The notes under the pieces are model-generated. The model did no database searches. It worked only from the letters and a program-made list of their open reading frames with translations, and was not told the DNA's origin. Source: CAVDAL01 sp963606965 (lineage in GTDB: Bacteria; Actinomycetota; Coriobacteriia; Coriobacteriales; QAMH01). From it: 11,146 bases of DNA. Numbering within the stretch: position 1 is the stretch's first letter; each line of letters starts with the position of its first letter. The stretch covers positions 1 to 11,146 of the forward strand of contig CAVDAL010000075.1 in assembly GCA_963606965.1 (NCBI GenBank), given 5' to 3'. Below are positions 1-4,246 of this stretch, piece by piece. Position numbers and translations under genes: made by a program.

Positions 1-418
1 CTGGAATGTTTGGCGTCAAAACTGTAGCAAGGCTAAAGAGCTCTAGCTTCAATGTTTCAATTGCATCTTCGCTGATAAGGCGCGAGCCACTTGTTGAAAC
101 CATGACAGGGTCAACCACAATATTTTTCGCATCATATTGCTTGAGTTTTGCAGCAATTGTGCAGATGAGTTTACTTTCTGAAACCATGCCAATTTTTACT
201 GCATCGCACGGAATGTCTGTGAAGATGCTATCAAGCTGCTGCCCCAAAAATTCCGCAGTCGTATTTTGAATTGCGCAAACGCCGGTTGTGTTTTGGGCAG
301 TCAAAGCGGTGATAGCGCTCATGGCATAAACTCCATTTGCCAGCATCGTTTTGATGTCTGCTTGAATACCGGCGCCTCCGCTAGAATCGCTCCCAGCGAT
401 CGTTAGTGCTGTTTTCAT
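1..418 (-). CDS. thiD: Hydroxymethylpyrimidine / HMP-phosphate kinase ThiD (partial, C-terminus outside window)
   Basis: Phosphorylates 4-amino-5-hydroxymethyl-2-methylpyrimidine (HMP) to HMP-P and then HMP-PP, the pyrimidine donor for ThiE, in the cytoplasm. The minus-strand frame opens with MKTALTIAGSDSSGGAGIQ, the classic ThiD N-terminus of the ribokinase-like fold. It continues through a VVDPVMVSTSG segment and reaches VLTPNIP at the left edge. About 139 of the usual 260-270 residues are present; the remainder, including the catalytic GTGC-type anion hole, lies beyond base 1. The ATG at 416-418 is preceded by a good Shine-Dalgarno site (complement of 423-428, GGAGGA). It is the third gene of the riboswitch-controlled thiM-thiE-thiD operon, 111 bp after the thiE stop. 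A fusion to another thi domain downstream cannot be excluded. Confidence 0.93.
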   Translation of the reverse strand, partial: MKTALTIAGSDSSGGAGIQADIKTMLANGVYAMSAITALTAQNTTGVCAIQNTTAEFLGQQLDSIFTDIPCDAVKIGMVSESKLICTIAAKLKQYDAKNIVVDPVMVSTSGSRLISEDAIETLKLELFSLATVLTPNIP

Positions 419-486
419 TTTTTCCTCCATTTCAACAGCAAACGTTTTATTGCGCGACAAAAGGTGGTGCCCCCAATTTGCCGCAA

Positions 487-520
487 GCGCACGCCGCATT
501 TTTTTTGGATGGACGCGCGC
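487..520 (-). other. Intercistronic RNA hairpin between thiE and thiD
   Basis: In the minus-strand transcript the segments at 512-520 (GCGCGCGUC) and 487-495 (GGCGUGCGC) can form a nine-pair GC-rich stem containing two G-U pairs, with a 16-nt loop that carries an A-run. No U-tract follows the stem on the minus strand, so it is not a typical intrinsic terminator. It sits in the 111-bp gap between thiE and thiD and may affect mRNA processing or the thiD expression level. The stem is visible; the function is inference. Confidence 0.35.
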
Positions 521-529
521 TTTATATGA

Positions 530-1189
530 TTAAAGCAAGTCTTTTAAACTTGCCTTCATCTGTTTTGTTGCATTTTCAATATCGCTTTGTGCATAAAGCG
601 CGCTAATCAAAGCCACTCCAGCAATGCCGCTGCCTGCAAGTTGCGGCGCGTTTTCGCGTGTTATGCCGCCGATTGCAACAACTGGAATGCTGACAGCTTC
701 GCATATTGCTTTTAAGGTTTCATGCGGCACTTCCACAGCATCATCTTTCGATTTCGTGGGGAAGACCGCGCCAACTCCAAGGTAATCAGCGCCACTTTCT
801 TGAGCAGCTAGTGCTTGTTCCACAGTCTGTGCGGAAACTCCCAAAATTTTGTCTTGTCCAATGAGTTTGCGCACATCAGATGCTTGCATATCGTCTTGAC
901 CAACATGGATTCCGTCAGCATCGATTTGCATTGCAAGTTCCACGCGGTCGTTGATGATGAATGGCACGCCATATTGCTTGCAAAGTTTTTGCAGGCGCAG
1001 CGCATCTGGCAGCAAGTCTTCATCTGATAGCTTTTTATCACGAAGTTGCAAGCAAGTGATGCCGCCGCGCAAGCTTTCTTCGACCGCGCTTTCAAGACTG
1101 CGACCGTTAAGATATGCGCGCTCTGTTATTCCATATAACAGCAGGGAAGATGAAGAAAATTTATCGCAGCTCAAAGCGCGCTCCTTCAT
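530..1189 (-). CDS. thiE: Thiamine-phosphate synthase ThiE
   Basis: Couples HMP-PP with thiazole phosphate to give thiamine monophosphate and pyrophosphate. The 219-residue TIM-barrel protein has the family motifs in order: YGITER near residue 19, LQLRDK near 47, INDR near 79, DGIHVGQDD near 91, GVGAVFPTKSK (pyrophosphate loop) near 138, VAIGGIT near 171 and GVALISAL near 192. Length matches the family (about 210-220). The ATG at 1187-1189 lies inside thiM, giving a 29-nt overlap, but has only a weak ribosome site. A TTG at 1172-1174 has AAGGAG placed 6 nt upstream and may be the real start, which would shorten the protein by five residues. Either way translation is coupled to thiM. It is the second gene of the TPP-riboswitch operon. 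Confidence 0.95.
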   Translation of the reverse strand: MKERALSCDKFSSSSLLLYGITERAYLNGRSLESAVEESLRGGITCLQLRDKKLSDEDLLPDALRLQKLCKQYGVPFIINDRVELAMQIDADGIHVGQDDMQASDVRKLIGQDKILGVSAQTVEQALAAQESGADYLGVGAVFPTKSKDDAVEVPHETLKAICEAVSIPVVAIGGITRENAPQLAGSGIAGVALISALYAQSDIENATKQMKASLKDLL

Positions 1190-1982
1190 CCAGTTGTTCG
1201 GCAGTCATATTATAAAGCGCATCGATAATTCTGTTGCGATATGTTGAATTGCCATCGCCATTTTGCATGCGCGACCAAGCAATTTCCCCTGCCAACCCCA
1301 TTGAGCAAACAGCAGCAGCTGCTGCTTCAAGTTGGTTTTCAGGGTTTGCAACAAGATATGCACAAAGCACAGCAGAAAGCTGGCAACCCGTGCCCGTGAT
1401 TTTGCTCATTTCAGCACGTCCGTTGCGAATGACATAGCATTCGTCCGCGCTGCTAACAAGGTCAATTGCTCCTGTGATTGCAACAATGCAGTCATGTTCG
1501 GCTGCAAAGTTCTTTGCAAAATCAACTGCTGCGTCCAGCGTGTTATCTGTCACAGTGTCTGCGATGTCTGCATCCACGCCTTTTGTTGTGCCAGAACCAA
1601 GAGCCAATGTTTTGATTTCAGAAATGTTGCCGCGGATTGCATTGAACTTTGTTGCGCTCATAAGGTCAAGCGCTGTATTTGTTCGCAAGCGTGATGCGCC
1701 AGCTCCAACAGGGTCAAGAGTTAATGTGTGTTCAAGCTCTTGTGCTTTCGCCGTCGCGCGCTTCATACCTTCAATGCTTCGCGCATTCAATGTGCCAATG
1801 TTGATATTTAGGCCGCCACAAATGCCCGTGATGTCTTCCACATCTTCAGGTTCGTCAGACATAATTGGGCTGCCGCCACAGGCAAGCAGCGCATTTGCGA
1901 CATCATTGACTGTTACATAATTTGTGATGTTGTGGACAAGAGGCACATTCTTGCGCACATTTTCAAGACAAGTTCCCAGCAT
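1161..1982 (-). CDS. thiM: Hydroxyethylthiazole kinase ThiM
   Basis: Phosphorylates 4-methyl-5-(2-hydroxyethyl)thiazole for thiamine salvage. From the ATG at 1980-1982 the protein is 273 residues and starts MLGTCLENVRKNVPLVHNIT. It shows the thiazole-binding HNITNYV segment, GGSPIMSDEPEDV, LDPVGAGASRLR, AIRGNISEI and the catalytic ITGTGC motif. Length fits the family (about 260-275). The frame stays open upstream to 2228, but that part runs through the riboswitch. The chosen ATG has a GAAAGGAGC ribosome site 8-10 nt upstream (complement of about 1991-1999). It is the first gene of the operon and is regulated by the TPP riboswitch and terminator just upstream. No thiazole synthesis genes are in view, consistent with salvage, although they could lie elsewhere. 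Confidence 0.95.
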   Translation of the reverse strand: MLGTCLENVRKNVPLVHNITNYVTVNDVANALLACGGSPIMSDEPEDVEDITGICGGLNINIGTLNARSIEGMKRATAKAQELEHTLTLDPVGAGASRLRTNTALDLMSATKFNAIRGNISEIKTLALGSGTTKGVDADIADTVTDNTLDAAVDFAKNFAAEHDCIVAITGAIDLVSSADECYVIRNGRAEMSKITGTGCQLSAVLCAYLVANPENQLEAAAAAVCSMGLAGEIAWSRMQNGDGNSTYRNRIIDALYNMTAEQLDEGARFELR

Positions 1983-2025
1983 AAAAATTGCTCCTTTCAA
2001 GTAAGCATTTGCTTGAGCTTTTACC

Positions 2026-2070
2026 TCAAACAAATAAAATGCGGACTTGCCTTCGTAAAGACAAGTCCGC
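2026..2070 (-). terminator. Intrinsic terminator of the TPP riboswitch (expression platform)
   Basis: The minus strand forms a 13-bp stem, GCGGACTTGTCTT pairing with AAGGCAAGTCCGC (one G-U), around a tetraloop at 2041-2070. It is followed by ATTTTATTTGTTT (2028-2040). This lies between the aptamer and the thiM ribosome site. A CCGC just after the aptamer could pair with the first four bases of the 5' arm (GCGG), so a weak antiterminator is conceivable. Ligand-bound aptamer would favour termination. Confidence 0.85.
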
Positions 2071-2096
2071 GCATTTGAAGCAATTTTTGCGGTTTG

Positions 2097-2182
2097 AATC
2101 CCTACGTTGGCATTATCCAAATCAGGTTTAGGGTCAGGGCAAAATAGCCCACTCTCAGCCTGCTTTATGCAAGCTCCCCTTT
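2097..2182 (-). promoter_or_regulatory. TPP (THI-box) riboswitch aptamer
   Basis: On the minus strand the conserved THI-box elements appear in order: GGGG near 2176-2179, CUGAGAG (complement of 2152-2158), ACCUGAU (complement of 2121-2127), then GGAUAAUGCCA and ACGUAGGGA down to 2099. These correspond to the pyrimidine- and pyrophosphate-sensing helices of the TPP aptamer. The closing P1 helix is short and A/U-rich here and I could not draw it with confidence. It precedes thiM and the terminator at 2026-2070, so it should switch the thiMED operon off when thiamine pyrophosphate is plentiful. Confidence 0.95.
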
Positions 2183-2268
2183 TGTCGCTTTTAAGTGTAT
2201 CGCTGATTTGCTTGCGCGCCACCATCAATTTGCACGAATGGCTGTTTGATTACAAAGTTGATGCGTCA

Positions 2269-2297
2269 TTAAAAATGTGTGACTTTTACAGTAAGAT
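2269..2297 (+). promoter_or_regulatory. Candidate weak promoter for the small-peptide mRNA
   Basis: A TAAGAT hexamer at 2292-2297 could serve as a -10 box, with a poor -35 (TTAAAA, 2269-2274) at 17-bp spacing. A start seven bases after it would fall on G2305, the first base of GTCAGGCGGC. The strength contrast with the opposite antisense promoter is what type I toxin loci usually show. The assignment is tentative. Confidence 0.35.
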
Positions 2298-2324
2298 GAT
2301 TCTTGTCAGGCGGCGCGGCTTAAG

Positions 2325-2342
2325 CTCCATAATAGAATGGAG
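2325..2342 (+). promoter_or_regulatory. Hairpin masking the ribosome site of the 20-residue peptide
   Basis: CTCCAT (2325-2330) pairs perfectly with ATGGAG (2337-2342) around a six-base loop. The 3' arm contains the first part of the GGAGGT Shine-Dalgarno sequence (2339-2344) of the peptide at 2352. A ribosome-site-sequestering leader stem is a known feature of type I toxin mRNAs such as the Fst/par family. The function here is inferred. Confidence 0.6.
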
Positions 2343-2351
2343 GTGGTCGCC

Positions 2352-2414
2352 ATGAACGAAATAATTATTATTTTGATTATGTTGTTTCTGATTGTTCTAC
2401 TTATAGAAAAGTAG
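2352..2414 (+). CDS. 20-residue hydrophobic peptide, candidate type I toxin
   Basis: A short frame encodes MNE, then a run of fifteen almost purely aliphatic or aromatic residues (I, L, M, F, V), then EK and TAG. The whole peptide is one predicted membrane segment with charged residues only at the ends. GGAGGT at 2339-2344 lies 7 nt before the ATG, an excellent ribosome site, so translation is credible despite the length. Size and composition resemble Ibs-, Fst- or holin-like type I toxins, which depolarise the membrane when over-expressed; no sequence homology is claimed. The gene sits in the gap between the thiamine riboswitch and a LysR gene, faces an antisense promoter at 2501-2529, and has a masked ribosome site. 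It could alternatively be a small regulatory membrane peptide. The coding potential is visible; the toxin role is inference. Confidence 0.65.
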   Translation: MNEIIIILIMLFLIVLLIEK

Positions 2415-2496
2415 AGCCGCCCCCGGCGAAGGAAAGCGGCTGTCACTTTTAACGTTTCTAGCAGCCGTACCCGCGCTATCGGGTGAGCCGCCTGAC
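2404..2496 (-). ncRNA. Predicted antisense RNA, candidate antitoxin of the small-peptide locus
   Basis: Driven by the strong promoter at 2501-2529, an RNA would start near 2493-2496 and read leftward. It would meet a GC stem (2415-2441) followed by CTACTTTTCT on this strand and so end near 2404, giving about 90 nt. Near its 5' end ACCCG and CGGGT (2469-2484) form a five-pair stem with a six-base loop suited to first contact with a target. The RNA is fully complementary to the 3' end and 3' untranslated part of the peptide mRNA, and its AGCCGC segment also matches GCGGCT in the mRNA leader (2315-2320). Ends are estimates from promoter and hairpin positions. Confidence 0.55.
2415..2457. terminator. 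Candidate bidirectional terminator between toxin and antisense RNA
   Basis: AGCCGC (2415-2420) pairs with GCGGCT (2436-2441); an inner CC/GG extension is possible. On the plus strand CACTTTTAACGTTT follows, and on the minus strand CTACTTTTCT follows, so the hairpin could stop both convergent transcripts. The U-tracts are imperfect, hence moderate confidence. A shared bidirectional terminator is a hallmark of par/Fst-type loci. Confidence 0.5.
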
Positions 2497-2500
2497 ACGA

Positions 2501-2529
2501 ATATTAGCAAGCAACGCCGCTGCTGTCAA
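2501..2529 (-). promoter_or_regulatory. Near-consensus sigma-70-type promoter for the antisense RNA
   Basis: The minus strand carries a perfect TTGACA (complement of 2524-2529), exactly 17 bases, then TAATAT (complement of 2501-2506). Transcription would start near 2493-2496 and run away from the LysR gene into the 3' side of the peptide locus. No minus-strand gene lies immediately downstream, so a short noncoding RNA is the natural product. This is the best promoter seen by eye in the window. Confidence 0.75.
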
Positions 2530-2602
2530 GAAAATTCTTTCTTGTAAAGCGTATTGTTAAAAAATGAGATTTTCTATGACCAACGAAGAAAATAATCCAT
2601 AG

Positions 2603-2639
2603 CAATTTACTTCCTAATTGCGAAGTTTCCTGTTATCAT
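2603..2639 (+). promoter_or_regulatory. Candidate promoter/operator of the LysR-type gene
   Basis: TGTTATCAT at 2631-2639 resembles an extended -10 element, with only a poor -35 at 17 bp. A CAATT...AATTG dyad (2603-2607, 2616-2620) overlaps the -35 position and could bind the regulator itself. If this is the promoter, the ATG at 2638 lies within the -10 box, which favours the GTG start at 2677. All tentative. Confidence 0.3.
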
Positions 2640-2676
2640 GGTTGCGGCAAAGAGCAGGCTGTTGACAGGGGGTTTT

Positions 2677-3591
2677 GTGCAGCTCGATGATATTGAAATT
2701 CTTGTGACTATTGCAGAAGCTGGTAGTCTTTCAAAGGCAGCAGAACGCTTATATATGTCCCGCCCTGGTTTGTCTCAAAAAATCACAAATATCGAAACAC
2801 ACTATGGTACAAAGTTATATGAACGCACGTCAACCGGTGTTGTGCCAACAACAGCAGGGCAAATTGTTACAAAGTTTGCTCGCAAAATTTCTACTCTTGA
2901 AAATGCACTAGCATATGAACTTGCCGCAGCCGATGAACACTTCGACAGCAGTATTGAGGTTGGCATGAGCTTTGCAGATGGCGTGACGCTATTGCCAGCT
3001 CTTGTGAAAAAGTTCCATGATATTCATCCAGAAGCTTTGGTTCATTTAGATGCAGGATATGAACCACAGCTTATGCAAAAGTTGAAGCAGGGCAAACTTG
3101 ATTTTGCTCTTCTGGAAAATCAACCAATTGAAAATGAAATTTCGCGCGAAACTTTGGGCTACAAGCGCTTGATGTTTTGCGCTGCTAACATAGCTCCATT
3201 TAATAGCGTGCCTCAGCCGGTAAAAATTGAAACTTTGCTGAAGTGGCCAATGATCATTTATGAATGGAATTCTGGCAGACACATGGTTGGCAACAGGCAC
3301 TTTCGTGAACGCTTTGGAATTTCACTTGACCAGCACAATCTTGTTGCGCGTTTTGACACGCATGAAGCAATGATCAACGGTGCAAAGGTTGGACTTGGTT
3401 GGGCAGCTTTGCCTGAATGCATTTATATGAAATATCGCAATGATCCAGATCTTATCTGGTTTGACATTGATACAGATGCAATTAGATATCCTGTTGATAT
3501 TGCTTGGCATACAGGTCATGTCATTTCCCCACTTGCAATTGAATTCAAGGACTTCATTGTCAATAATATTCCAGAAGGTTACTTCCGCTAA
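2677..3591 (+). CDS. LysR-family transcriptional regulator
   Basis: A 304-residue LysR-type regulator: an N-terminal winged helix-turn-helix with the core SLSKAAERLYMSRPGLSQKI at residues 17-36, followed by a linker helix and a periplasmic-binding-protein-like effector domain from about residue 85. Family regulators usually activate a nearby operon after binding a small metabolite. The GTG at 2677 is chosen because family members begin a few residues before the ...DIEILVTIAEAGS helix and AGGGGG lies just upstream. An ATG at 2638 adds 13 residues and has no ribosome site. It lies upstream of and co-directional with the oxidoreductase/transporter genes, separated by a 220-bp repeat and about 400 bp. 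It is therefore the obvious candidate regulator of those genes, although it could also act elsewhere. The effector is unknown. Confidence 0.9.
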   Translation: MQLDDIEILVTIAEAGSLSKAAERLYMSRPGLSQKITNIETHYGTKLYERTSTGVVPTTAGQIVTKFARKISTLENALAYELAAADEHFDSSIEVGMSFADGVTLLPALVKKFHDIHPEALVHLDAGYEPQLMQKLKQGKLDFALLENQPIENEISRETLGYKRLMFCAANIAPFNSVPQPVKIETLLKWPMIIYEWNSGRHMVGNRHFRERFGISLDQHNLVARFDTHEAMINGAKVGLGWAALPECIYMKYRNDPDLIWFDIDTDAIRYPVDIAWHTGHVISPLAIEFKDFIVNNIPEGYFR

Positions 3592-3613
3592 AGAAGAAAT
3601 GCTACACAATTAT

Positions 3614-3835
3614 AAAGCGCTACGGAAGTTGCCTCTATTGCCGCCACAGTGTCAAACACCCATTTTCCGTTGCGCTTTTTCTCTCGGAATATGCGCAAAA
3701 TGAGCTATTTTGCTCAAAATTGGGAGTTTTCTTGTCAAAATACATAAGTTCCGTTGCGCTAGAAAGCAAAAACTGCAACGGAACTTATGCGTTTTGACAC
3801 TGGGGTGGCGCTGCAGCAAACTTCCGTAGCGCTTT
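3614..3835. repeat. Interspersed palindromic repeat, copy 1 (MITE- or BIME-like)
   Basis: A 222-bp element bounded by a perfect 17-bp terminal inverted repeat (AAAGCGCTACGGAAGTT at 3614-3630, reverse complement at 3819-3835). Inside, CATAAGTTCCGTTGC (3743-3757) faces its exact reverse complement (3775-3789), and the stem continues through GTCAAAA/TTTTGAC after a 2-bp mismatch. TTTGACACT plus GTGGCG on the right (3793-3810) can instead pair with 3642-3656, so two folds compete. A small GAGC/GCTC hairpin lies at 3702-3715. There is no transposase and no clear target duplication. It begins 22 bp after the LysR stop and may also stop or stabilise that mRNA. A second copy lies at 10821-11037 in the same orientation. 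Confidence 0.9.
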
Positions 3836-4246
3836 CCCTCATAATGCCTCACTTCACGTGCTGCTGCAGCAATATTTGTCCGCACAAGCGCAGGCTGTAA
3901 AGAGCCCTTTACATCCGCCGCAAAATAATTTTGCATGTAATTCAAATTGACAGCGCATGAAAATAAATCGAACAGCGACTTTCACTAAACCCCTTACGCT
4001 CTTACTCTATAGCGGACTATAGTCCTTGCTGCACAAAACAAAACAAAAAGTACAAAAGAGGTCTAAACGCCTGCATTAAGAATTGAATGCGGGAGAGAAA
4101 AGATTAATTGCTTGTTCGTACATATGAATGTTTGTTTGCGCAAGGCTTGGCACATGCACAACTCCCAAATCAGTGCAAAGGCCAGTACAAGCCAATAAGT
4201 AAAAGCAAGCATTTTGTATGTGCACAAAGCGCGAGAGGAGGAGCAG
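3836..4246 (+). promoter_or_regulatory. Noncoding leader region upstream of the molybdopterin oxidoreductase
   Basis: No gene is supported in these 411 bases. A seven-pair hairpin with a four-base loop lies at 3896-3913 (TGTAAAG/CTTTACA), a 12-bp palindrome at 4014-4025, and an eight-pair stem with one G-U at 4070-4093. A/T-rich stretches around 4026-4060 and 4095-4120 could hold the operon promoter, but I see no convincing -35/-10 pair. The region ends with a strong ribosome site, GAGAGGAGGAG, before the ATG at 4247. Confidence 0.5.
4014..4025. promoter_or_regulatory. 12-bp perfect palindrome, candidate operator
   Basis: GGACTATAGTCC is its own reverse complement, and a further CTATAG lies just upstream (4007-4012). 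It lies about 220 bp before the oxidoreductase start, where a regulator of that operon could bind. Dyad symmetry is visible; the binding protein is unknown. Confidence 0.35.

Larger units (their letters stand above)
2305..2496. repeat. 10-bp perfect inverted repeat bracketing the small-peptide locus
   Basis: GTCAGGCGGC at 2305-2314 recurs as its exact reverse complement at 2487-2496. Both copies lie just downstream of predicted -10 boxes, one on each strand, so both predicted transcripts would begin with the same ten bases. If the plus-strand RNA reads through to 2496, its two ends can also pair with each other. Confidence 0.8.

Noticed and set aside
1474..1920. 148-residue plus-strand frame across thiM
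   Set aside because: Antisense shadow of thiM with low-complexity composition and no ribosome site.
1983..2228. Upstream extension of the thiM frame by 82 residues
   Set aside because: This stretch is the TPP aptamer and its terminator. The internal ATG at 1982 has a good ribosome site and begins where ThiM homology begins.
3614..3835. Remnant of an insertion sequence with its own transposase
   Set aside because: Only about 220 bp with no transposase motifs and no target-site duplication; better described as a nonautonomous or structural repeat.
3652..3945. Minus-strand frame inside repeat copy 1, with a similar one in copy 2 at 10836-11021 (shared CILTRKLPILS...IPREKAQRK segment)
   Set aside because: Both copies keep the frame open, but the copies are nearly identical, the segment is built from inverted repeats, and there is no ribosome site or recognisable domain. 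A conserved peptide is not excluded.
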